Shown: positions 11,582 to 22,851 of the stretch, one piece after another | Position numbering within the stretch: the first letter of the stretch is position 1 | Layout of the letters: every line of letters begins with the position of its first letter | DNA from: Rhynchosporium graminicola | Taxonomy: Eukaryota; Ascomycota; Leotiomycetes; Helotiales; Ploettnerulaceae | Assembly (NCBI GenBank): GCA_900074885.1 | Contig: FJUW01000051.1 | Location: 273,513 to 337,512 of the forward strand | Length of the DNA: 64,000 bases | Reading direction: 5' to 3' | The notes under the pieces: generated by a model | The model's input: only the letters and a program-made list of their open reading frames with translations | Told to the model about the DNA's origin: nothing | The model's database searches: none | Translations under genes and position numbers: made by a program

Positions 11582-11619
11582 TATATAAGCAGCAATGTCA
11601 GTTCCTCAGGTTCAGATAA
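11582..11619 (+). promoter_or_regulatory. Core promoter of the GNAT gene: TATA box and near-consensus GATA site
   Basis: TATATAAG at 11582-11589 lies about 118 bp before the GNAT start codon, a normal TATA distance. TTCAGATAA at 11611-11619 differs from ATCWGATAA at one position, so the gene may share iron/GATA control with its neighbours. Inference only. Confidence 0.35.
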
Positions 11620-11706
11620 ATTTACTCAGTACACATTTCCTCCATTCGGCACTTCAAAACCCCGGAACCACCCCGACTCACATAAATTAACATAAAACGC
11701 TGCACA

Positions 11707-12318
11707 ATGTCTTCCAAGACCGTCTCGCCTTCCAAGCAAAAGACTCTCCAGTCTAAGCGACTCACACTAGTTCCGCTTTCGCTGAAAAATCGCGATGACC
11801 TTTTCACATTGGATTCAGACCCCCTCGTTATGAAGCACATCGAGAGTGGCATTCCATTGAGCGCCAGTGAATCGGAAGTAGGATTCCGCTATATGCTCGT
11901 TGAGCTTGCCGTCGCTGGTCTCGGAACGTGGGCGGCCTATGTTGGTTCGGAATTCGTCGGATGGTGGGTATTGGCAGCTGGCGAGCTAGCAGATACAGGC
12001 ACGCCGCCACAGCCCGATACGAAGAACGTCGTATTTGGCTTAAGGCTCCTGCCGAAGTTCTGGGGACAGGGGTTGGCGAAGGAAGGAACGCGCGAGATTT
12101 TCCGACATGCTTTTGAGGATTTGGGCGTGGAGCAGATATCGGGCGATACGATGACGATCAATCAGGGTTCTCGGGCTACAATGGCATCATGCGGGATGAA
12201 GCACATTCGAACCTATCACAACGAGTACCCTACTCCGCCGCCCGGTATTGAGGAGGGTGAGGTGGAGTATCGGATCACGAAGGACGATTGGTTGGCGCAG
12301 AAAGAAGGGGCACAGTAG
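11707..12318 (+). CDS. GNAT-family N-acetyltransferase (RimJ/RimL type)
   Basis: An intronless 203-aa protein starting at ATG 11707. The N-terminal segment LQSKRLTLVPLSLKNRDDLF is the usual start of the RimJ/RimL-like (Acetyltransf_3) fold. Acetyl-CoA binding motif A is FGLRLLPKFWGQGLAKEGTR at residues ~109-128, with QGLAKEG as the pyrophosphate loop. The later block TMTINQGSRATMASCGMK is the conserved N..S...ME.CGM region. The substrate is unknown. It lies between a siderophore transporter and an ABC transporter, so a role in siderophore or toxic-metabolite acetylation is possible but unproven. It is not one of the longer siderophore acyltransferases (SidF/SidL type). Confidence 0.78.
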   Translation: MSSKTVSPSKQKTLQSKRLTLVPLSLKNRDDLFTLDSDPLVMKHIESGIPLSASESEVGFRYMLVELAVAGLGTWAAYVGSEFVGWWVLAAGELADTGTPPQPDTKNVVFGLRLLPKFWGQGLAKEGTREIFRHAFEDLGVEQISGDTMTINQGSRATMASCGMKHIRTYHNEYPTPPPGIEEGEVEYRITKDDWLAQKEGAQ

Positions 12319-14035
12319 TTTGTGATAATGCATGGAGCATATAGAGCATTGTAGCCTGGGGCGATACACTCTTTCTGGTACTAATCGTGGGATGGAAGCC
12401 AGCTTCATGAATGCTTGTTATTTTGCATGATTCAAAGACCAGTCTTCTGATCTCATGTATAGTTTTGCTGTCGCCGTAAATCGCACTTCATGGATGTAGC
12501 AATTTTTCCGACTTTCAATATCACAACTCCACCATAGGAAGTCAAATTGTAGCTACATGCACGGCTATCCCAACACCATCCCAGACACCAAACTACTGTA
12601 GTGCCAAGATACGCCTTCCCGTTGTGGCTTACACTCCGACAAGACCCTCGGTTAATTTCCACCATCTCGCATGTTGACATTATCCGCTACGCTGCCATCA
12701 GTATTGGGATGGCCTGTGCACTGCTGAGGTCGCTTAATATTAGCCAATAGCAATGGTGGACTCTATAGAACAGGACTCGATTCTTATCAGAATCGATGAA
12801 AGCTTTATGGAAATTCATCTCAAGATGCTGAAATGTTCTACTTTGTGTTCTGAGAGATGTCAGAAGGTTGATTGATGTTTTCTTTGCGCTTGAAAAGTGC
12901 CCGGATTTCGATATTCTCCCGGAATGACAAGTTATTCCCGCCCGAAAAACCCAATCTTGATAGCAGCGAAGCGGATAGATTCCTCTGGTTACTGGTGGCC
13001 ATAGAGCGCTTTATAGCAAGAAGTGTATATTTCCTGTTCTTTGCTATATTGAAATCAAGACTTCTTCGTTGGGAACTCATCAAAGACAGGTTGATCGCAG
13101 GATTTAAAGCCATACAGATAAGACTCATTTTGTTCCGCTCCGCTTGATTTAAGGACACTTACTCGTACCAGGCATGTATGGGTGGGTAATGGCTCAAGGG
13201 TGTTACCAACTAAATGTCGTCCCGAGCCTCGAAAACTTTCTTACGTAAACTCAAAAACCTGTTAAACACACCCCAGCCTCTGTCAGAGTTCAAATATGGC
13301 CAGTGCACCAAGTCCAATAAGACACTGCCTCGACTGCCTCACTGCAACCACTCAATGGAAAGAGTCTAAGGGACTGATTCATAAGAAGTAAATACCCTTT
13401 GGACTAAGTGGGGGAGTATTGGTGCTGGCTGGCTTCGCTAAACTTGACTCATCCTGCTGATATCATCGTACAGATTTCTTATCCTAGCCACACGCAAACT
13501 ACCTCGTCCTTTAATTTATATTGAATTAATTTACTATGATTCTATCCCCAACTTGAGTATTCGAACCTTTTCGCAAGATTAATTATTCGCAGGCTCGTAC
13601 TTGCTTCCTAACTCCTATGGATAGAACCGGACAACGGTGGATTTCTATGGACAGGAAACGTGAAGTCCTTGGCCAGGGTATGTGTGGGACCTCAAGGTGG
13701 CAGACTGCAACTCCACGCGGATGCAGATCAAATCAGATCAGATTTAATCAGATGAAGATGAAGATTTATTCCCTGTCATGCCTAGGTACTTTTCCGATAC
13801 TCGGGCATGGCGCCCCATGTGGTAAGCACTGTCTTGGAACCTCTTAGTACCTGCGAAAAAAGCCTTACGCAATATACTTGGCTGCGTGAGAATGCGTCTT
13901 GCTTCTTTAGGAGAGAAACTCCACTGATGGATCCATCTGATTAGATTATCGAAGAAAAAACCTTCCCTGTCGTTACCTACACTTACTCAGAAGTGCTCCA
14001 CCAGAGCCGATTCTACGAATGCGCTACTGTAGATG
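12319..14035. other. Intergenic region upstream of the ABC transporter
   Basis: About 1.7 kb without a convincing gene. At 12777-12796 a perfect hairpin (8-bp arms TCGATTCT/AGAATCGA, loop TATC) lies about 460 bp after the GNAT stop. Overlapping open frames of ~90-106 codons on both strands at 12838-13158 match no family I know. The part next to the ABC gene should be its promoter and 5' UTR. Confidence 0.4.
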
Positions 14036-14044
14036 TTATCAGAT
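14036..14044 (-). promoter_or_regulatory. SreA-type GATA site (exact ATCWGATAA) upstream of the ABC transporter
   Basis: TTATCAGAT on the plus strand is ATCTGATAA on the minus strand, an exact match to the iron-repressor consensus. It lies about 220 bp upstream of the ABC transporter start, in the interval expected for a fungal promoter. A CGATAA core also lies near 13945. See the caveat on chance matches in the findings. Confidence 0.4.
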
Positions 14045-14266
14045 CCTTAGATTACCCGGTCTTTAGTACTAACTGTTCTGGGACACTTGCTGCCGACCAT
14101 GCCGTGGTACTTTGTTCGGCAGTCTGAGGCAGTGAGTGAGTGACTTGTCAATTCGATGCCGGTTGGTATGTGAGTAGGGTTTGAACCAGTGCGACTTACC
14201 AATCTTTTCTCCGCCTTCCTGACTTTCTTCTCGGAGAGTCGGAGAGGTGTCAGCCAAAATCCAGAG

Positions 14267-17200
14267 ATGGCCACCAAAGTAGAAAATGAAGCAGCACGGA
14301 GCCTGTCTATGCCCAACGAAAAATCGATGGACAAATCGGAGAAATCAGAGAAACCGATGGACAGTGATAACAGAAGTCCTCCGACCAAAAACTCAGCCAG
14401 GCTTTCAGTAAGTGATTGATATTCGGGTTGCAAAATAAACTGTGACAAGAATTCTATCTAACAAATCGCTAGCAGTCTTTCAAGAGCTACTTTACTTATC
14501 TTGAGCTTCTCTTTGCAGCTCAACCAACCTGGGTAGATGTTGCACTCATCATTTGTGGCACACTTTCCGCGATTGGAGCTGGTATCCCCTTCCCATTGAT
14601 GGGTGTCCTCTTCGGTCAGCTCATCGACAACTTCAACAGTGCCACATGCGCTGCAGAAGCCAACAGTGCTGCAACAGCAGACCCGTTCTACTACGAGGCA
14701 ACGATCAATCGCAAAGTAATCCAAACAGCTTGGATCGGTGCAATCACTCTCGTGCTCTTCTATGGTCACCTGACTTGTTGGAACATCATCTCTCAACGCC
14801 TTGCTCAACGTCTGCGAACTCGTTACGTCTCTGCACTTTTACGTCAACCGCCCGCTTTCTTCGATACCCGTGGCGCTGCGGGCCAGGTTTCGAGTCGTCT
14901 CCATGGCGATATCACTGCTGTCCAAGCAGGCACGTCCGAAAAGGTTGGCAACATCATCACCACGATTAGCTTTTTCGTGACAGTTTTCATCATCGCGTTC
15001 TCACAACAGCCTCGTCTCGCCGGTATCCTGCTTTGTATGCTTCCTGCTTTCCTAATCTCAGGAATCCTCGGTGGCAAATACTTGGGAAAGTATGTGGTGA
15101 AGCAGAGTGGAGAGACCTCTTCGGCATCATCGATTGCTTCCGAGGCCTTGACCCACATTGCAGTAGTTCAAGCTTTTGGTGCTGCTCCTCGTCTCGAGGC
15201 GAAATTTGCTTCGCATATGGAAAAGGCAAAGAAGTTCGCAACTACCAAAGCCGCAATTGCTGCAGTACAGACGGGGTTACTTTACTTCATTGCCTACTCT
15301 GGAAATGCTCTAGCCTTCTGGCAAGGCAGTATCCGTATCGCAGACTCGGCTGCTAAGCAGGATGGAAGTGCCAGCGTCGGACAAATTTATGCAATTGTTT
15401 ACCTGCTTGTCGATGCTTGTGTTATGCTCGGAGGTATCGCACCGACACTTCCATTTCTAGGTGCTGCCATTGCTGCGTACGAGCGACTTCAAGAAGATAT
15501 CCTGGCGCCCTCAGCAATCGACGGCACTTCGAACGAGGGCCTCGTTCTGTCTCCAAGCACTGCCAAATCGCTTTCTTTCCGTGATGTCTCATTTGAGTTC
15601 CCTTCCCGTGCGGGTCAGCCTGTCCTACAGCAGGTCAATCTGGAATTTCCGGCAGGAAAGTATACAGCTATTGTTGGATTGTCGGGAAGCGGAAAATCGA
15701 CACTTGCAGCTTTGATGGCTCGTCTTCATGATCCAACCGAGGGATATGTAGAGTTGGATGGCCATGATTTGCGAAATCTCAACGTTCGATCGCTCCGCAG
15801 TTTCATCAGTTTCGTGCAACAAGAGCCGTCCCTGCTCGACCGCTGCATTCTGGAAAATATTGCTCTTGGTCTGGTCAACTCATCTAAACCCGTACATCAA
15901 CATTTGAAACCATTTCTTAATAGTCCTGCCCTCGCTGGTCTAGCTGACAAAGGAAAAGACGCTCTTGCTGCCACAGCATCTCTGGGGCCTGAGTTTACAG
16001 AGATTGCTGAGTTGGTCCGTCGTGCTGCCGAACTGGCTGATGCTGCAAGCTTTATTGAAAACCTGGAGTCAGGCTACGGGACATTAGCCGGTCCGAATGG
16101 TTCACGTCTAAGCGGTGGACAGCGACAAAGAATCGCCCTTGCTCGAGCCTTGATTCGCGATCCAGAGATACTTGTACTCGACGAAGCAACAGCTGCACTT
16201 GATTCGGCCAGTGAAAAGCGTATTCAAAATGCAGTAGAGCGTGCGGCAGCTGACCAAAGGACCATCATCTCTATAGCTCATCGGCTTTCGACAATTCGCA
16301 ATGCTGACAGCATTGTTGTTATGCAGGCTGGTCGAGTAATTGAGCAAGGCACCTATGCTGAATTGATGGCCCAAGATCAAAGCGAATTTGCACGAATGGC
16401 CAGACTTCAGAGTTTGGGGACGAGCAGTAAGGCTGAAGCAGGCTCTATCTCGGGCGTTTCGCTTGATGCATCAACACTTAAAGGTGGACAAAGTATCGAG
16501 CTCACTCAATCAAAGTATGTCGACGAAGACCAGACCGAAAAGAAGCTCGATGATGCAACCGAGAAGAAGAAACAGAACATTCAAGATCGTGATCTTGATG
16601 GCTTAAAGCCTTTCAGTTCTGTCATGCGAGGGATTGGTTTCTTTATTCGCCCTTCGCTGGGCGTATTTACAGTTGCCATAATCGCTGCTATCTTCGTTGG
16701 AGCTACGTTTACTGGCGCGGGTGTGCTATTTGGCTTTACTGTTGGGGCGTTGAATCCATGTGAGACTACTGTAGAGAAGATACGTTCCATGGGCCGATTC
16801 TTTGCTGGTCTTTACTTCATGCTGGCTGGCATCGAGCTGATTGCAAATTTTCTTGCATGGTTCGGCTTCGGGACAGTTGCTGAGAGGCTTCTTTACAACA
16901 TCCGGGTGCTCTCTTTCCGATCTCTCCTTGAGCAAACTATGCATTGGCATCAGTCTGAGGGGCGCGATCCGACCAGTCTATTAGGCGTCATTACTAAGGA
17001 CTGTGTCGCAGTTGGTGCATTCAGTGGGTCCACTTTCGGTACCATTTTCGCCGTGTGTATGAATATATTGATTTCTATCATCGTCTCTCACGTATTTGCC
17101 TGGAAGATTGCTGTGGTTTGTCTCACGACGGTGCCAATACTGTTAGGCTCAGGGTTCTTGCAGCTCCGCATGCTAGCACGCTACGAAGAGCGTCACCAAA

Positions 17201-18432
17201 AGGCATTTTCGACAGCCACCTCGCTAGCCACCGAGGCCATTCAGTCGATCAAGACAGTTGCAGTGCTTTCTCTGGAGCAAGAATATATGGATTCATTTGA
17301 ACGTTTACTACTTCCACCAAAGAAGCAGGTAGTTCGTGCCAGTGTGGTGACCAACATATTCCTCGCCATCTCCTACACAGCCGGTATATTCGTGAACGCG
17401 CTGGCATATTGGTGGGGTTCTCAACTCATCATGAGAGGTCAATATACACAGACGGACTTTCTGATCATCCTCGTAGCGATGTTAACGAGCGCGCAACTGT
17501 GGAGTAGTATGTTCACGCTTGCTCCAGAGTTCTCTCGCGCTCGATTGGCTTTGTCACGGGTAATGACTGTTGTCAGCCTGGGATCCAGCACCCACACTGG
17601 CTTACAAGGGCGTGACCCAGAAAAGACTGGAGATGACATGGAGTCGGATATCCAGAGAAGTTCTCCACCAATCCAAAACTCCCGTGGCGGCTCGAGTGTT
17701 GCTTTCAAAAATGTCTCATTTGCGTATCCCGGCCGTCCAGAAGTCAAGATTCTTGACAACATCTCCTTCACTCTTCCACCAAATCAATTTTGTGGCCTGG
17801 TTGGACCTTCGGGGGCAGGAAAGTCGACGATCATGAACCTGGTGCAGCGGCTTTATTCCCCGGTTGAGGGTGCCGTATTCATCGATGGGCAGGACATTTC
17901 GCGATTGCCAGCCGCATTCCGTGAAACAATGGCAATTGTTCCTCAGGAGCCTGCTCTGTTTGACGGCACTGTCAAATTTAATGTTGGATTAGGAGCTGCA
18001 CCAGGCCATGAAGCTACCGACGCTGAGATTGAAGAGGCGTGCCGTCTAGCCAACATCCACGACGTGATTATTTCGCTGCCAGACGGCTACGACACTGAAT
18101 GTGGAGCTTCTGCATCATCCCGTCTCTCAGGAGGGCAGCGGCAACGTCTAGCTATTGCTCGGGCTCTCGTTCGTCGTCCTCGATTGCTGCTTCTCGATGA
18201 GAGTACGAGTGCTCTTGATGCTGCTAGTGAGGAGGCTCTTCAACGCGGACTTGAAAAGGCAGCTATTGGAACTACAGTCCTAGCCATTACGCACAGACTA
18301 CATACTGTGCAGAGAGCCGATGTGATTTTTGTTGTTGAGGGTGGTCAAATTGCCGATAGTGGTGCGCATAATGAGTTGATGGAGAGGAGAGAAAGCTATC
18401 GCGTCAACGCAATGTCACAGCTCTTGCAATAA
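14267..18432 (+). CDS. Full-size ABCB transporter (MDR/Ste6/SitT-like), TMD-NBD-TMD-NBD
   Basis: An ATP-driven exporter of ~1,365 aa. Exon 1 is 14267-14407 (ATG, MATKVENEAARS.., acidic/Ser-rich N-terminus); exon 2 is 14476-18432. The intron acceptor is a TAGCAG tandem (14472 or 14475), adding or omitting one Gln. TMD1 begins with SFKSYFTYLELLF. NBD1 has Walker A GLSGSGKST (~residue 447), signature LSGGQRQR (~591) and Walker B/D-loop ILVLDEATAALDSASE. NBD2 has GPSGAGKST (~1157), LSGGQRQR (~1264) and LLLLDESTSALDAASE. Both ATP sites look catalytically complete. The substrate is unknown; A. fumigatus SitT, an ABCB protein in a siderophore cluster, is a relevant comparison given the siderophore transporter two genes away. 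Confidence 0.92.
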
Positions 18433-19011
18433 GGCTAGTGTTATAATATATTCTTACACATTTTCAATTCATATGTATCTCTTGATAGTTTACACTTGAT
18501 TGATACCTGCTTGGAGGTGATTTGAAACTGGCATCTCTACCCATATAGAGGTTTCCTCCAATTTTACCAAGGTATCTCAGGGAGCTCCCAAGGTAGATGA
18601 AAAAAAAGCGAAGAAATAGAGTCACCTGATCTTCTTCGCTCATCCTTCGAGCCAGGCTCTAATATAGCCAAGCAGCATTCTTTCTTCATTTCGGAACATG
18701 ATTGAACAGAGAACAGATTGACCGATACAGGATTGTAGTGATGGGCGAGTGCTGATGGGGATTGTATAACAATCTTGCTCGCCTTATGTATCACGTTACG
18801 CAGAGTACATGTTGTGGGGCCACTGACGATCGAAAGACCCAGTTTCTGAGAACTTGGACGAATGTAGGCGATCTCCCTTTAACTTACACGGAGCTTCGGC
18901 CCGTATACTTGCTTTTTGTGAAGATTCGAGTGGTGGCGTTAAGATCAAAGGTGTCTCTCGCGATTTGCCAGCGCCCACACGCGCACATCTTCACCTTCAC
19001 CGGTATTTATA
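18433..19011. other. Intergenic region between ABC transporter and FluG-like gene
   Basis: 579 bp with no gene recognised. A complete FluG-like protein would need about 350 more N-terminal codons of amidohydrolase domain; those are not here, so the neighbouring gene is truncated rather than merely mis-started. Confidence 0.5.
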
Positions 19012-20933
19012 ATGTCTTCTCCGCCATTAATTGCGAAAGTCGGAAGTATGACTCAAAGATCTGGTGCATTTGGCAACGACACTATCAAGATTCAAGGTCA
19101 AATTCAATTTCCGTTTGAAGTCAAGATGGAGGACCTAATCAATGTTACCCATGGACAAAAGAAGCGGGATATCTGGCAAGCGTTTACGATAATGTATATG
19201 CGGATATCGGAGAAGTATTCCCACTCTTGAGTAAGGAGGGGCAAGAGAATGCTGTACGAGAAATCTTGGAGCTCTGTCCGACAGAGAAGATCGTGTGGAG
19301 TACTGATGGGCATTGGTTTTCAGAGACCTACTTACTTGCTATTATGCAAGTTCGAGAAGCCCTGGAAATTGTGAGACTCCTTAGTCAGGTATTTACTCTA
19401 GGCTAATAATTCTAGGTGCTGACTGACTACGTTCGAACTGGATCCATGACTGTACCGCAAGCTATTCGAGCTGTGCAAGACATTCTATTTACTACCTCAA
19501 ATAACCTCTATGGTCTAGGGCTCGATTTGACGCCCTTGCATTCGCTCACCTCCACGGCCAACGTGTCTACCACCAAGCTGGCGCTCAGAACCATCCCTCC
19601 ACCAAGCTTAGACGTCCATACTCTCCACACCTTTTTAGCAGCAAACACATCAGTCAAGTTTCTCCGTGTCCAGTGGCTTGACTACACATCTACAGTTCGC
19701 GTTAGACTCATACCAGTGATGCGAGCTCTCGCAATGCTCAAGACGGATCCGCACCTAGAGATTGGTATCGCCTCTGCAGCTCTCGGCCTCCTCCAAAACG
19801 ACACACTTATTTCTGGCCTAACACCGAACGGTGAGTACAAACTACGAGCCGTTATGCCTACGCTCAAGCTTGGGCCCTGCGATGGGTACGCTTCTATCCA
19901 GTGCGAATTCCTTGAGAAAGACAACTCTCCCGTAGTCCTTTGTCCAAGAAGTATTCTCCAACACACACTCCAGAGCTCGAATTCTCTCGGCCTGGAATTC
20001 CTCGTGGGATTTGAGATTGAAATTGTATTCATGTCTCGCTCTCACACTGATGGGACCCTCTCCACTCTCCGCAATTCCGGCGGCCATGCCTGGTCTTCAA
20101 GCCGCGCTTTGCATGGTAGAGACATCACTTTCGTCTTAGAAGAGATCTATGACACACTCGCAGCTGCCGGGATTAACCTCGAGCTATTTCATCCTGAATC
20201 ATGTACCGGTCAATATGAATTCGTACTCCCAGCTCTACCCACCATGGAAGCAGTAGATTCGCTCATTTACGCTCGAGAAATCATTATGCATGTCGTATCA
20301 AATCACGGCATGCGAGCAACTATGTACCCGAAGCCATTTACTCACGCAGCTGGTACTGCCTCACACATGCACATCTCGATCTCCTCGTCTTCTGGCAATG
20401 ACAAGGAAGTTTATGAGCCGTTCTACGCAGGCATCTTGAAACATCTGCCAGCTATCCTTGCATTTACATACAGTAACCCCGCTAGCTATGATCGCATGCA
20501 AGACGGATGTTGGGCAGGCGGGACGTGGGTTGCTTGGGGCACACAGAACCGTGAAACACCACTCCGGAAAGTCGAAGACAGCCACTTCGAGATCAAAGTA
20601 ATAGATGGACTTGCTAACATGTACTTCGCAACCGCAGCTATCATCGCGGCCGGTACTAATGGCGTGAAGGAGAAGGAGACAATGGTTTTAGGTGATTGTT
20701 TAAAAGATCCGGCTCTGTTGATCGATGAGGAGCGGGAGGAGCTTGGTGTAAATACTAGGCTTCCGAAGACTCTGGTGAGTGCTTTAAAAACTTTATTGAG
20801 GGATGAGACATTGGTTCAGCTACTTGGTGCGGAGTTCGTGGAGAGATATGTGGCTACCAAGAAGGGTGAACTAGGGCTCTTTGCTGGTATGGAGAAAGAG
20901 GATCTGAAGACGTGGACTATGGAGCGGTACTGA
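19012..20933 (+). CDS. FluG-like type I glutamine synthetase; N-terminal amidohydrolase domain largely lost
   Basis: The C-terminal half is a complete GS-I-like domain: FLRVQWLDYTSTVRVRLIP, LEFLVGFEIEIVF, HPESCTGQYEFVLP, AAGTASHMHISISS, GGTWVAWGTQNRETPLRK and HFEIKVIDGLANMYFA. Fungal FluG-type proteins fuse this to an N-terminal amidohydrolase. Only the end of that domain remains (YPWTKEAGYLASVYDNVYADIGEVFP..LCPTEKIVWSTDGHW) at 19148-19370, joined through an in-frame intron 19371-19415 to the GS exon. Upstream, a short frame from ATG 19012 (with GAFGNDTIKI resembling the family's GDNDI block) is out of frame with the YPWTKEAG segment. Splicing 19100 to about 19164 restores frame but with a weak donor. 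The gene may encode a GS-only protein (for example from ATG 19446) or be decaying. Similar proteins act in developmental signalling or gamma-glutamyl metabolism; the role here is unknown. Confidence 0.7.
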
Positions 20934-21560
20934 ATGTCAGTAAATCTGATAATATGACTGGTTTTTCCTTTCCGATATTGTGCAGCATGTTGACTGGGCG
21001 GTGGGGTTTGCGTTACTAGCTAACCTCTGATCAGTCATATAGAGTATTCTCTTCGCACTCAGAAGAGCTAGTAGCGCTCTGTGCGAGGCTGGCCACATTT
21101 CTCTCCAGTAGAGCGAGCCCTGTTCTACCCGGAAATTCGGTCAATTAATTCTGTGACTTTCAAGTGTTAGATTCCCAATGCCCCTTGAGGAGTTCGCAGC
21201 TTTGTCTTCGAATTACAGGAAACTTCGGGAAGTATACTCCAAATTCATATAAGTATGCGACGACTGTGCTTTTTGGAGATTCTTTTTCGCCCGAGACGAA
21301 GGTGCCCAGCTTCGGTGATAATCTACGCATCAAATTTGTGAAGATCTCATCTCCAACTCACTCTTACTGACCTGGGGGTACAACACTGCTTCGAACATCA
21401 GCCGAACCAAAAAAGGCTTAAATTTTGACAGATAGCTCATAGCTCGGGAAGGATGCAAAAGAAAGCTCGCCAAGTATATCCACAATTACGGTTTGTTATC
21501 CCCATCTATCTCACATGTAGCAGATTTCCTCTCGAAGTATTTCAACCTAAAACACATCCC
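20934..21560. other. Intergenic region between convergent FluG-like and SDR genes
   Basis: 627 bp holding the two 3' ends. An ATCTGATAA match lies at 20944-20952, immediately after the GS stop, where a promoter role is unlikely. Nothing else is recognised. Confidence 0.5.
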
Positions 21561-22851
21561 TCATACGGTACCAAAAACACCAAGGACATCTAAGAGACCC
21601 TTTTCGCTCAGCTTTAACTCGTCGTCTACCTTGCGCCACACACGCGACCGACAATCCGCATCCTCACAATGAGGCATTGACTCATCCTCCCAGATACGGT
21701 TGAAATACCGTCCCCCGCCACCACCACTTTCCTTCCCAACGCCTTGAGTCTTAGGATCTGGCCCTGCTTCCGGACTCGTCGCAACATGCAGGATAGCTAA
21801 GCTTCCCTGCTGCGAATTGATGCCTAAATTGGTCGCCGCGAACCGAGTGATCTTCTCTTGAATCCACCCAATCCAGCCCCTTCCTGGCATAGCCCAGATT
21901 CCGGAGTTCACGAACCCCGGATGACAACCGTTGACGGTAATATGGCGATATTCGGGATGAAGAAGGAGGCGACGCTGTAACTCGGTGAGCCAGATCTGGT
22001 ATTTGAGTTTGCTGTTTTGGTAAAATTGAACGCCGCCGATGCCAGCGTCGTCTTTCTCGCCGTTCCAGTTCTGCATGTCAAATTTTCCCAAGTAATGGAA
22101 GCAGGATGTTGTGCAGACGACTCGGGGTTCTGATGCGCGGGCGAGGGCTGGCAGTAGGCTCAAGATGAGCTGTACGTGCCCGAGGAAGTTGACCTTTCGA
22201 TAATAAGTTACCATTCTGAAGAGAAAGTAGCATTGTCTGAGAGTGACATACCGAGTGTACCTCCTCAAATCCATCAACCGTCTTGCGATACTTCTCACCC
22301 TTTTGCGCCTGCTCCTCTGGCACAGGACGTTTGGCGCCCATTCCAATGTTACTACACAAGATATCTAGTGCGTGACCAGTAGCGAGCCATCTCTGTGCAA
22401 AACTATCAACGGTGCTTAGATCCGCATGATCAATTGGCCACCACTCGGCTTCAATCACGTTCCCAGCTTTTTTAGCTGCCTGTATGCATTCCGCTACCAC
22501 GGCATCGGGATGCATCTCATGCGGAGGAGGATTTGGACGACATCCGAGAACAAGATTTGCGCCCCATTCTGCCATTTGCAATGCCGCTTCACGTCCGATT
22601 CCACTATTGCTACCTGTGAGGATCACCCGCTTGCCTCTGAGGTCTACGGTTGGTAGAGTGAGGTTCTTCGAGTCGTTTCCTGCTTGACTCTTCTTTCTAG
22701 CCCAGCCTGGAAGTGTTTCTGCTGAAAGCCCTCGCTTCTTGAGAATCGTGTTCAGATTATCCAGTGGAGCATCGTAAGGTATGGTATCATATGAGGTTTT
22801 TTCCGATTTGTTACCAGCTAAGCCGCTGACATCAGACGAGACCGTCGCCAT
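21561..22851 (-). CDS. Short-chain dehydrogenase/reductase (WWOX/retinol dehydrogenase-like)
   Basis: A 410-aa NAD(P)-dependent oxidoreductase. Exon 1 runs from ATG 22851 to 22252 and exon 2 from 22193 to 21561; the 59-bp GT-AG intron is phase 0. The Rossmann cofactor motif is VILTGSNSGIGREAALQMA (TGxxxGIG), followed by LDILCSNIGMG (the NNAG position reads SNIG) and the catalytic YQNSKLKYQ (YxxxK), then VNGCHPGFVNSGIW (the PG loop). An ~75-residue N-terminal extension and a Cys/Asp-rich C-terminus (PHCEDADCRSRVW) flank the domain. Such fungal proteins act on lipid or polyketide carbonyls; the substrate here is unknown. Confidence 0.85.

Noticed and set aside
12838..13158. Overlapping open frames of 91 and 106 codons on both strands
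   Set aside because: No ATG-led frame shows a family motif or intron, and both strands are equally open, which suggests chance.
20944..20952. Exact ATCTGATAA GATA match
   Set aside because: It lies directly after the FluG-like stop between two convergent genes, so it is not in a promoter.
6290..22851. A secondary-metabolite biosynthetic cluster
   Set aside because: Transporters, an acetyltransferase and an SDR are present, but there is no PKS, NRPS, terpene synthase, or pathway-specific regulator.
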